From contig AAZW01000036.1 of assembly GCA_000169995.1 (NCBI GenBank), positions 1 through 49,874 of the forward strand: DNA of 49,874 nt, read 5' to 3'. Positions 35,421 through 43,822 of the stretch are shown piece by piece. Each line of letters starts with the position of its first letter. Within the stretch, counting starts at the first letter, position 1. Under the pieces are notes generated by a model. That model had not been told where the DNA came from. It did no database searches and was given only the letters and a program-made list of their open reading frames with translations. The position numbers and the translations under genes are program-made. Origin of the DNA: Vibrionales bacterium SWAT-3 (GTDB taxonomy: Bacteria; Pseudomonadota; Gammaproteobacteria; Enterobacterales; Vibrionaceae).

Positions 35421-36129
35421 ACTCCGATATTCATTCGTTAAATAACCTGATATCAATAACTTAATCATAACGCAGACTAAATTTGCTAATGATTGACTTA
35501 CTAAATTGACTATAGTTTGTTATTCGTGAGTCCGTCAAGAAACGCTTCCAAAATATCCTATATTTGTTCACTTTAGACTAAAAATCACTCTCCCTCACAG
35601 GCCGCGTTTACACTAAATCATCTATAGTTGAAACTTGGTCAAACAGGCGCTTATTGGTGTGTAAGAGTTAATTTTTGATTTTATGAATCATGAGAGAGAT
35701 CAGCAATACCAATGGATTGGATTAGTGGTTTTCTTAACAAAAGGGATTTTCACTAACCAAAACCTGAGAAAATCACCCCGAAACTCTCATCCATACAATC
35801 AAGTCGAACAAAGCAATTCTCGACATTTTGTTGCTATCCAGCGTTCTCCGATACAAGCAAGCAATCCTCCGCTGCTTCATATATGCCTCTCATGCAACTA
35901 CAACTCAGCGTAAGAAACTTTTGGACAAAAATAATTTAGATTGATTACCCTAATTGGAATTTTTCTGATTCGAAATAGTATATCAAACACGTGAACATTC
36001 ACTTTGGAGCAGATAAATCTACAAGCTGGATTATGCTTGAAACGAGCCATTCATTTTACTCAAGTGACCAACTACTGCTAGGGAGTTAGCCTCTGTGTTT
36101 CAAGGTCAATTCGCGAATTCAAGTCCATC
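35421..36129. other. Gene-poor left end of the island
   Basis: About 700 nt, AT-rich. Only a 76-codon plus-strand ORF (35683-35913) with no ribosome site and no recognisable sequence is present, and I do not consider it a gene. I see no RNA gene, clear repeat or excisionase gene here. Confidence 0.5.
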
Positions 36130-36217
36130 TTAAGCGAACATATTAAAACGGCTCTTCCAGATAAAAACATGTTCAATAAATGCATCAACTCTTGACGGCC
36201 GCTTGTCACGATCTCTG
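36130..36217 (-). pseudogene. LysR-family regulator, 3' end after the ISAs1 insertion
   Basis: Encodes the final residues (DKRPSRVDAFIEHVF to NMFA) and stop of the LysR gene at 37452. Joined after removing the element and one duplication copy it gives 906 nt and 301 residues, the normal LysR size. Confidence 0.9.
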
Positions 36218-37451
36218 AAGGGCGCGAATATACTTTGTTAATCTGATGTAAAAAGAACTTTTTCCCTGTAATCTTTATTCCATGCGGCTTGGTTCATCTT
36301 TCTTGGTACAGACAAGTTACCCTCTGATTTTCTAAATAGGTTCTGCACAAAGCGACGACAACAAGCCATATTCAACGCTGAATCCCCAGCGTAAATTCGC
36401 TGCTCGTCTTCTTTGAAAATTACGTCCAACGCCCAGTGCTGCTGATTCTCAATATGCCAATGCTTTCTTGTTGCCTTTGAGGCTAACTCTAAAGATAAAT
36501 GGTCTGTGCAAATATAGTACGAGGTTTCATAACTTCCTTTCCCTTTGACACTCCTATCTCTTACCACTGCAACAATGCTTTTTACGAGACACCACTTCTG
36601 TCTGAGTGCTTCGCTGAAGGCTGCAGGAAGCACGTAAACCTCACGAACCTCTTTTCTACCATGCCCTTTCTCTTCCGTGATGTATGATTCCTGTTTATCT
36701 TCAGGCAAAGCCCAATAGTCTTGGAATTGCACATCAATTTCTGCTAATAAACTTGGTTGATTCAGTTTAACTTGTACTAGGATATCTCCACCTTTATCAA
36801 CTACTTTATTCAGTGTTTCAACCTGACAATGCAGGGCATCAGCAGTTAATAAACATCCTTTGATATCTAAAGCGTCTAGCATGTTTCTTATTGCTAGCAG
36901 CTCCATACCTTTGCCGTCACAAGGTTGGTGTGTGAGAGTCAAACCCTCGTCTACATCAAATGCCGAAACCATATAGAGGGGGTGCTGTTGTTTGCTTGCT
37001 TTTGCCCCTTTTAGAACCTTCCCATCAACACTGATTATAGGCTGTGCATGCTTCTCTCTGTGCAAATTGACCCAGCCCACCATAGCTTCCAATAGCGTCT
37101 CTGGCACAACGGATCTCATGATCGCAGCTATATTATGTCGAGTGGGAAGACCATTTTCGTAGGGGAAATACTCACGTAACCACTCGATATTTCCTTCACC
37201 GAAATCCTTAATCTCTGTCCATTTATTTTGACCACAAATCATGGCTGTTATGACCACGAAAGCGACTTCCATAACAGGATAAACTTGATTGATGTGCGAA
37301 CGGGTATCTTTCACTTTTTTAAGTTGCTCAATGATAATCATGTGCGAATTTCTCATGTTTTTTTACTTCATGATCAGATCGTGATTATCTAAAAAAGTTC
37401 CCTGTAAAATAAATCCATTATTTTCAATGGTTAAAGTTCGATCCCGCCCTT
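36218..37451 (-). mobile_element. ISAs1-family insertion sequence, copy 2 (inside lysR gene)
   Basis: A 1,234-bp element with the same ends as copy 1, flanked by the 10-bp duplication ACGATCTCTG (36208-36217 and 37452-37461). Its orientation is opposite to copy 1, so the two form a 1.2-kb inverted repeat around 15 kb. Confidence 0.95.
36238..37356 (-). CDS. ISAs1-family transposase (H-repeat type), copy 2
   Basis: A 372-residue transposase, identical in translation to copy 1 except Met for Lys in NIAAIMRS. The DDE residues (ISVDGK, LLTADALH, IENQQHW) are intact. Either copy could move both elements. Confidence 0.93.
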   Translation of the reverse strand: MRNSHMIIIEQLKKVKDTRSHINQVYPVMEVAFVVITAMICGQNKWTEIKDFGEGNIEWLREYFPYENGLPTRHNIAAIMRSVVPETLLEAMVGWVNLHREKHAQPIISVDGKVLKGAKASKQQHPLYMVSAFDVDEGLTLTHQPCDGKGMELLAIRNMLDALDIKGCLLTADALHCQVETLNKVVDKGGDILVQVKLNQPSLLAEIDVQFQDYWALPEDKQESYITEEKGHGRKEVREVYVLPAAFSEALRQKWCLVKSIVAVVRDRSVKGKGSYETSYYICTDHLSLELASKATRKHWHIENQQHWALDVIFKEDEQRIYAGDSALNMACCRRFVQNLFRKSEGNLSVPRKMNQAAWNKDYREKVLFTSD

Positions 37452-38279
37452 ACGATCTCTGTACATAATGAAAACTTCTTTACCGAAGCCCCGCCAATCG
37501 GGTAATAAAGGCAAAAGGTTTTGTTGATCGTGATTTAGTTCATGAAAATAATAGGTCGGAATCCATGCAATACCTAAACCATGGACGACAGCGTCTCTTA
37601 CCAGTAACACATCGTTTGAAGAGAATTGGAACTGTAAATCATTGCTAAATACTTCACCGGTAGTTTGATTAACGAGCTTCCATTGACGATCATTACTCAC
37701 TGTAATTAGGCGATGGTTCGTAAGATGTTTAGGGTGCTCAATAATACCGTTTTGTTCGATGTAATTTCGTGAAGCACAGAGTCCAAATGGAATCGACCAT
37801 AACTTCCTAGCAACCCAATCTTGCTCGATGAGGTCTCCAAGCCGAAAACTTACATCGATACGTTTAGAAACAAGGTCGATTTTTTCATTTTGAACATCTA
37901 AGTCAATACAGATCTTCGGATGCTTTTCTGCAAACTCATAGATACATTTTTTCAACCACATCTGTGCCATATTAATTGGTGCTGAGATTCTTATCGTACC
38001 ACTCAATGACTGACGTTCAGTAGCCACTCTTGAGGACACATTGTTTAAGCTGGTAAGTAGTGGCTCACAGTGTTGATAGTACTTTTTTCCATCAGGTGTT
38101 AATACAAAACGGTGTGCGCTCCGGTTAAATAATCTGCAATTAAGGCTAGCTTCAAGTCTTTTTAATCTCCTACTTATAGTTGATAACGGAATGTTCAGGT
38201 TTTCAGACACCTGAGTTAGGGATTGATATCGAGCGACAGAGACGAACAATAAAAGGTCGTCTAAAGAATGAGCTTCCAT
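37452..38279 (-). pseudogene. LysR-family regulator, 5' part (split by ISAs1)
   Basis: 276 codons. An N-terminal winged helix (LTQVSENLNIPLSTISRRLK, residues about 17-36) is followed by most of the LysR substrate-binding domain, of the YafC/DsdC-like group with C-terminal FIMYRDR. After RDR the element adds six codons and a stop. The missing 26 residues are at 36130. It is divergent from the EamA transporter gene and probably regulated it. The near-complete protein (95 percent) might keep some function. Confidence 0.88.
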
Positions 38280-38372
38280 ATATGGGATTTACCCTTTCAC
38301 ATTTAACCATAAAAAAGCAAATATGAAATATGTAACATTACCATGTCAAGTTACTTTTAATCTGGAAGCACA

Positions 38373-39283
38373 ATGTACAAACACTTATCAATCTGGTGCG
38401 GCGTTGTTGTCGCGGTTTTTTTTTGGTCTAGCAATTTTAATGTAATTCAGAAAATCAATGGCAACATGTCGGGACTCACTGCAGCGACCTTACGGTTTGC
38501 TATTGCGGCTTCACTTCTATTGCTGGCAAGGGGACTTAAAAAATCTCAAGATGACGTCAAACTGACAAAAAAAGTGTACTTTCACTTTTTGTCCTAGCTT
38601 CTATGGGGGTTACCGTCCAAAATTTATCCATTTTTTCCGCGATGAATTTTACTTCCCCTATAAACGCTGCCGTAATTCAAGCAAATATCCCACTTATTAC
38701 TATCATACTGTCGGGACTCATCCTAAGTACCTCCATTTCGTTGAAAGCTATTCTAGGAGCAATAGTTAGTTGCTTTGGGGTTTTTATTGTGATGACGGGT
38801 GGAAAAGTTCATTCTATTGAAAGCAATATTGGCGATCTTTATATGCTCGTTGCGTTAGTCAGTGGCTGTTTATATACAATTCTCGCAAAGCGACTCACAT
38901 CCGATATCCCAGTGAGCCAGCAGTTACGTTGGGTTTTAAGCATTGGTGCGATTCAAATGGTAGCCATAACGATATACCTAATTGACTTTAGAACTAGCTT
39001 AAATCTAATAACTTTCATAGACTTATTACTGATTGCCTATATGAGTCTGTTTGGAACTTTGCTCGCATATTACTTTTGGATGAAAGGTGCTATTGAGCTT
39101 GGCCCTGATAAAATATCTCCTTTGTTTAATATTATGCCAGTGTTTAGTTTAATTATTTCGTTCTTTTCAGGCCAACATATTGAGTTTGAGCATATTTTCG
39201 GTGTCAGTATTGTTGCCATTGGGATTTATGTTGGAAATTTAGCACCTTCAACTAATTCCTGTGTAAAATCCATAAAAACTTAG
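38373..39283 (+). pseudogene. EamA/DMT-family transporter with frameshift
   Basis: Two ORFs make one protein: 38373-38597 (74 residues, membrane segments 1-2) and the frame from about 38590 to 39283 (segments 3-10, two EamA repeats). Near 38587-38591 the sequence is TTTTT. One more T would give a continuous reading HFFVLASMGVTVQ. An A7 run at 38566 is another possible site. The full product would be about 300 residues, a normal DMT exporter. The frameshift may be a true mutation or a homopolymer error. It is divergent from the broken lysR gene. Confidence 0.8.
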
Positions 39284-39385
39284 CTTTAAATGTTTAAACC
39301 CAGTGAATTCTCCAAAGGAAATTTTTTAGCCCACATGAGAACAAGCATGGCTAAAAGTAACATAAAGGAGTAAGTGGACTATTTT

Positions 39386-39487
39386 ATGAAAATAGCAAAG
39401 GGGGGCACTTTCGAGCTAGAAAGTGCCACGGGTAAAATTCAACCTGAGAAGCTTTTGGACAGAAACGCGTTAGGGAAGTTGCTCTAA
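39386..39487 (+). CDS. Very small ORF, 33 residues, doubtful
   Basis: ATG with AAAGGAG about 16 nt upstream, ending TAA at 39485-39487. It encodes MKIAKGGTFELESATGK and so on and contains a perfect hairpin (GGCACTTTC/GAAAGTGCC). It may be a small peptide, a gene remnant or a regulatory leader, and I do not recognise it. It lies between two convergent genes. Confidence 0.25.
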   Translation: MKIAKGGTFELESATGKIQPEKLLDRNALGKLL

Positions 39488-39542
39488 TGGGAGAGTCTCA
39501 GATAAGGAAAACTATACTGAAGCATGAAACGTTTGCTATGTG

Positions 39543-40382
39543 TTACTTACGGTTGCGAGTATTTTCTTTTGGCCCTAACGTGAACTTAGATTTTTTGCCT
39601 TTTCTCACCCCTTTGCTATTCGGAAAAAACTCTATCATTCGATCAGTAGAGCTTACTAGCCAATTTGTACATTTATTGAGGGATACAATTATGTACGACA
39701 GGTCTGAATGATTATAAGCACCAGTTCCACGCCCATTGGAGTCCATCCTATAATATGACATTGGGAGTATATGAGTATAATTGGAAACAGCATCGTAAAA
39801 TGCATTAAAATCCCCAACATTTTCACCTAGTTGACTAAGCAATTCTTCTCGTGTGGGGATCATCAACGCTCTGCCTTTTAACAGGTTTTTCTTTAGCTGA
39901 GCTGATAAAGAGTCGAAATAACCATTAACTTTTAGTCGCTGCTTCAATTCATCTTGTTGGAGCCTGAATTGCTGCTCATCAACTGAGTTTTTTATATTGG
40001 CATGAAGCCGAATCCTACGAGTACAATCGTTTAAGTGCATGATGTTCAGTTTTACATACCACTCATCTTCACTCTTCGGTGTTTCAGCCAAATACCCAAA
40101 AAGCAAATAACCTTCCATCACAGCTCTCACATGAGCAGCTATAACGCTAAAATCCCAAGACTCATAGTCTCGTTTTGCCCAACGAGACTTGGGTAACGAA
40201 GATATTAGTGCTTCAGAGTGGACACATAATCGTGTAAACACATGGGAAGAATGCCCTATGTAATTAGCAACTACCAGATCCGCTGTGAAGTTGCTAACCG
40301 CACATGCTTCACAAACAGCCTTGTCAAATGAACTCAAAGCCGAATAATAGTCATTTAAATCAAACTGTTGTGATTCAGCCAA
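39543..40382 (-). CDS. Hypothetical island protein, 279 residues
   Basis: Soluble protein, mostly helical, with no signal peptide. The segment HVRAVMEGYLLFGYLAE followed by HLNDCTRRIRLHAN (residues about 85-130) resembles uncharacterised DUF5677-like proteins of mobile elements. A C-terminal basic tail reads KGVRKGKKSKF. The start is TTG at 40382 with AGGAG upstream. It lies 66 nt after the TPR-like gene in the same direction, so they probably form one unit. The function is unknown. A defence or toxin role is possible by location only. Confidence 0.65.
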   Translation of the reverse strand: MAESQQFDLNDYYSALSSFDKAVCEACAVSNFTADLVVANYIGHSSHVFTRLCVHSEALISSLPKSRWAKRDYESWDFSVIAAHVRAVMEGYLLFGYLAETPKSEDEWYVKLNIMHLNDCTRRIRLHANIKNSVDEQQFRLQQDELKQRLKVNGYFDSLSAQLKKNLLKGRALMIPTREELLSQLGENVGDFNAFYDAVSNYTHILPMSYYRMDSNGRGTGAYNHSDLSYIIVSLNKCTNWLVSSTDRMIEFFPNSKGVRKGKKSKFTLGPKENTRNRK

Positions 40383-40448
40383 TTCCTATACTCCTGAGGC
40401 ACCTCAATGCCTTGTTTAATGTCTAGAAGTCCGAGAGAAGATCATGAT

Positions 40449-41702
40449 CTAGGTATTAACTATTAACGAGTTAGAAGTATTGCTATCTCCAAACCTCAAT
40501 TCAAAACTTTTGTCGTCAAAAGTGCTGATATACTCTTCACAATGTTGTATCAAACCTAATGCTAGTTCATTAAGCCTAGAATCATCATTTTGTGGAAAAC
40601 TCTCAATAAATTCACTTATTATTTCAATTCCCCATTTCCTGCTAGATGTTTCTACAATAAGCATAAATAGCCCTAATAGATTGGCATTGAATGCACTTGC
40701 CATAGCATGAATCCATGGCAGCTTATAGCGTTCATCTGAAAATGCAGAGATTAAGAAACAATAGCAAGCCTCTTCAAACTGATCGCGTTCAGCGAGTTTG
40801 GTTCCAATAAAAAATTGACTGTCAGGGCAAAGAGCATTTTTACTTTCAAGGAAAGCCAAGATTTCATCTTCACTAGACTTTGCAATGAAGTCTCGTCCCG
40901 CTTCTCCCTGTTTTATCTGTGCTTTTAGCTCATATTTATCAATAAGGTACTCTAGACAGATAGATTTTAAGCTCCATTCCGAGTTTCTTATTGTTAGCTT
41001 TGGTTCAAATTGCTCTAGGATTTCTAGTGCCTTTTTATATTTGCCCGCTAGAATAAGGCTATCAGCATAAAGAACCTTATTTTCTGGTGTGTTGTCGTCT
41101 TGAGTTAACAAGGCGTATAACTTACTAGAGGATAAGTATTTTCCAATCATGAAAAACAGGCCAGCAAGTTCTTTTCTCCAATATGGTCGAAGCTTATAGT
41201 CGGGGTTTAGTTTAGCTGCTTTGATGTAATGTTTGATAGCTTCGCGATCGTTATCACTTCCTCTTAAGCAATTGCCAATATTGTAATAATACGTGGCTTT
41301 TACTAAAGGGTCGTCAGTACTCTCAATTAGCTCATTATAAGTATTAACGACAACTCTCTTTTGGCCTTTAGGCACTTGGCTAATGATTAGAGACAAACCA
41401 AATTGAGCAAAATTAAGGTCATCATTTTCTGCAGTTATTTGCTTATCAACCGTAACAATGTACTTAAGTGCATCGGGGATAAGGTTAAGTTGAACTTTGG
41501 TAGATAAATATGAGAAAAAAATGAACTCTTTGTATTTGAAATTGGATTTATCCAGATAGTTGTCAAAGAGTGTGTTTGCTTCTCTAATATGACTAAGATT
41601 CTGTAAAATGAAAGCTAATGCCACGTATATATCAGATATAAGGATCTTGAGGTCTTCGATACACTCAGGAGGCTGGAAGTTAGCTCGGAAGCTGCCAACT
41701 CC
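40449..41702 (-). CDS. TPR-like hypothetical island protein, 5' end cut by IS903-like element
   Basis: Open frame of 417 codons from the IS boundary. The first start-like codon is GTG at 41624 (391 residues). Helical repeats of TPR type run along the chain: ATYYYNIGNCLRGSDNDREA, then AIKHYIKAAKLNPDY (about residues 110-145), and more up to about 330. No enzymatic motif is visible. The frame is open right through the IS edge (RNKAGVGSFRANF), so the natural N terminus has been lost. Such repeats usually mediate protein contacts. It pairs with the 279-residue gene downstream. Function unknown. Confidence 0.7.
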   Translation of the reverse strand, partial: GVGSFRANFQPPECIEDLKILISDIYVALAFILQNLSHIREANTLFDNYLDKSNFKYKEFIFFSYLSTKVQLNLIPDALKYIVTVDKQITAENDDLNFAQFGLSLIISQVPKGQKRVVVNTYNELIESTDDPLVKATYYYNIGNCLRGSDNDREAIKHYIKAAKLNPDYKLRPYWRKELAGLFFMIGKYLSSSKLYALLTQDDNTPENKVLYADSLILAGKYKKALEILEQFEPKLTIRNSEWSLKSICLEYLIDKYELKAQIKQGEAGRDFIAKSSEDEILAFLESKNALCPDSQFFIGTKLAERDQFEEACYCFLISAFSDERYKLPWIHAMASAFNANLLGLFMLIVETSSRKWGIEIISEFIESFPQNDDSRLNELALGLIQHCEEYISTFDDKSFELRFGDSNTSNSLIVNT

Positions 41703-42756
41703 GGCTTTGTTGCGTAATTCAGTTTAGAGACAGAGCAGCCCCATTTCGTGCATTTCTTAGTCAATACGGCAAGTTTCAGGCATACCTAACCCAGTGAGCT
41801 TGTTCAACGCTTTTATCATCGCGTAAGTTTCTCCCACTTGTGCATTGTAATTTCTTAAACTTAAACGACCACCAAGTAACTGTTTAACTCGATACATCGC
41901 TGTTTCTGACAGGGAGCGTTTGTGGTAACCATACCGCTCTTTCCAATACTTATTTGAGCCATATAACTTCTGGCAACCTACTGCGAGATTTCGGGGATGA
42001 CCCCGCTCCCAGAAGGCAGCCCCTTCTCTTGGAGGAATAAGCGCAACGGCTCGCTTAATCTTAATTGCATCGTGACATGCTCTCGTATCATAAGCGCCAT
42101 CACCAGACACCTCGTGGATACTTCGGCGAGTTTGTTTCAGTAAATTCGGGAGTACTTCTCCATCTGTAACTGTCGATAGACTTAGCTCGGCTGCAATAAT
42201 TTCATGAGTGTTTGTATCCACGGCAATATGAAGTTTTCGCCAGACTCTACGTTTGCCATCTGTCCCGTGTTTTTTGACTTTCCATTCACCTTCGCCATAA
42301 GCCTTAAGGCCAGTCGCATCAATAGCTAGATGTTGTATCGTACCTCTCGTTTTTGTCTTAAGTGAGACCTCAACTTGCTTGGCTCTACGACTGATGCAGG
42401 TGTAATGCGGACAACTTAACGGTACATGGGCTAACCTAAATATCGAGTTGATAAAACCTTGCAGCGCTCTTAATGGCATAGAAAAAACTCGTTTCACCAT
42501 GAGGGCTGTCGTGATAGCTAAATCACTGAACCGACGAGGCCTCCCGCGCTTATTCTGTTTGCTTTGCGTCCAGCCACTTATCGCTTCTTCATCAATCCAA
42601 AAGGTCAAAGAACCGCGGTTAATGAGTGATTGGTTGTATTGCTTCCAGTTGGTTGTTTTGTAACGAGGTTTAGGCATAGGGCTACGAGAGGGAGTGAATA
42701 TAGCTGATCAGATCGTAGGTTTTAGGTTTAGTTCCAATGAATTACGCAACAAAGCC
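41703..42756 (-). mobile_element. IS5-family, IS903-like insertion sequence
   Basis: A 1,054-bp element with a 19-bp perfect inverted repeat at the ends (GGCTTTGTTGCGTAATTCA). The expected 9-bp duplication is absent: GCCAACTCC precedes it and CAAAAGATC follows. The two outer edges therefore did not come from one simple insertion. Confidence 0.92.
41757..42677 (-). CDS. IS5-family (IS903 group) transposase
   Basis: A 306-residue DDE transposase, full length. Catalytic context: D in LAIDATGLK, D in VSGDGAYDT, E in SLSETAMYRVKQLLGG. The N-terminal part, RYKTTNWKQYNQSLINRG, is typical. The element looks intact and active. Confidence 0.94.
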   Translation of the reverse strand: MPKPRYKTTNWKQYNQSLINRGSLTFWIDEEAISGWTQSKQNKRGRPRRFSDLAITTALMVKRVFSMPLRALQGFINSIFRLAHVPLSCPHYTCISRRAKQVEVSLKTKTRGTIQHLAIDATGLKAYGEGEWKVKKHGTDGKRRVWRKLHIAVDTNTHEIIAAELSLSTVTDGEVLPNLLKQTRRSIHEVSGDGAYDTRACHDAIKIKRAVALIPPREGAAFWERGHPRNLAVGCQKLYGSNKYWKERYGYHKRSLSETAMYRVKQLLGGRLSLRNYNAQVGETYAMIKALNKLTGLGMPETCRID

Positions 42757-43305
42757 CAAAAGATCTCAGCGAAGCTAGAGGAGTTGAGCCAATTAAATCA
42801 ACACATCAACGAAGTTAAAAATCAACAAAAGGAGGAACAAGAAAAAATAAGAAGATTACATGTAGATATAGACTTACTACGATCGGATACAAACGCTGCA
42901 ACTAATCAATTGGATAAAACCTCTACCGCTCTATCAACAGTCAAAGAACAGCTCAAAACGGCAGAATCAAAAGTTCTACACAATGAAGAAAAAAATGAAC
43001 AGTTAGAGAAATCGAACTCATATCTAAAAAAGGTGATCGCTAAACTGACTCATACCGTTGTTGAAACGTTAGCTCCCATCTTTCAAGATATAATGAAATC
43101 ATTTGTCTTTGAACAAAGGGATGAGAAAGAACTACTGACTTTATTAGAAAGAAGGATGTCAGCTCACATGAAAAAATTGGATGGAAACCCAATACAGCAG
43201 GCACTTGTATGTGGGATGAAAGACGCCCTCCTAGATAATAGGGAAAACCTGAACACTGCTTCCCCCAAAAAACGGAGAATGAGTGCCGTCCGAGAGTTCG
43301 ATTGA
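42757..43305 (+). CDS. Coiled-coil island protein, 5' end cut by IS903-like element
   Basis: From the IS edge the frame reads QKISAKLEELSQLNQHINEV, and a long coiled coil continues to about residue 110 of the ORF. A more hydrophobic helix follows (KKVIAKLTHTVVETLAPIF), and the tail is basic (KKRRMSAVREFD). A fused ORF starts at GTG 42694 inside the IS and includes NELRNKA from the inverted repeat, so a hybrid of 203 residues may be made. The original N terminus is missing. No function recognised. Confidence 0.6.
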   Translation, partial: QKISAKLEELSQLNQHINEVKNQQKEEQEKIRRLHVDIDLLRSDTNAATNQLDKTSTALSTVKEQLKTAESKVLHNEEKNEQLEKSNSYLKKVIAKLTHTVVETLAPIFQDIMKSFVFEQRDEKELLTLLERRMSAHMKKLDGNPIQQALVCGMKDALLDNRENLNTASPKKRRMSAVREFD

Positions 43306-43332
43306 TAAGGTCTTCATAATAATTTAAAAGGT

Positions 43333-43366
43333 AAATCTCGTGAGCTCTAAGGTGTTCACGAGATTT
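43333..43366. terminator. Bidirectional hairpin between convergent island genes
   Basis: An 11-bp perfect stem (AAATCTCGTGA at 43333-43343 and its complement at 43356-43366). It sits between the coiled-coil gene and the gene at 43391 and has only short T/A runs. Confidence 0.7.
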
Positions 43367-43390
43367 GGTTTTTCAAAATGACATTGAGAT

Positions 43391-43822
43391 TCAGCGCTTT
43401 ATATTAACTTGAATTTCTACTCCTGACACACGATGTACGAAAGTAAAATGCTCTTGGCTTCTAGTGCTAATAAGAACAATCCCTTTCTTTGACATAATGG
43501 TCCAATAAGGTAGAACAAAGGCATCAAAACACTCTACGTGTGACATGGGTGGAGGGCTTACGAGCCCTGCAATTTCTCTCAGTGTTTCAAAGTCACCAAA
43601 CAGTGCCTGCTGTGTTTGCCAATCTATTCCTAATGCCATTAACGACATAGATGTTGTGCTTGGTTTATCTTCGAGGCGCTCAAAAAGCTGATAGAGGCAG
43701 TGGATATCTTGATAGTTATACTGTATCGATAAAGCAAGCAACGAGGTTTCATCCCCTTCAAAATAGCTTTGCTTGAACGCCTTATAAACCGTGTGCAACT
43801 CATCATAGTTGAACTTACTCAT
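43391..43822 (-). CDS. Small hypothetical protein coupled to the integrase
   Basis: A 143-residue soluble protein with no recognised family. The ATG at 43822, with GGGAGG upstream, lies inside the last codons of the integrase gene (8-nt overlap), so the two are translated together. Residues FEGDETSLLALSIQYNYQD suggest a helical N-terminal part. The C-terminal half is beta-rich (KGIVLISTRS, FTFVHRVSGVEIQVNI). The tight coupling suggests a role in recombination, for example as a directionality factor, but it has no visible DNA-binding motif. Confidence 0.7.
   Translation of the reverse strand: MSKFNYDELHTVYKAFKQSYFEGDETSLLALSIQYNYQDIHCLYQLFERLEDKPSTTSMSLMALGIDWQTQQALFGDFETLREIAGLVSPPPMSHVECFDAFVLPYWTIMSKKGIVLISTRSQEHFTFVHRVSGVEIQVNIKR

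Noticed and set aside
35683..35913. A 76-codon plus-strand ORF at the left end of the island.
   Set aside because: No ribosome site, low-complexity composition and no family resemblance. It lies in an AT-rich region where such ORFs arise by chance.
38373..39283. Programmed frameshift in the EamA gene.
   Set aside because: DMT transporters are not known to use one, and T5 is a weak slip site. Mutation or sequencing error is simpler.
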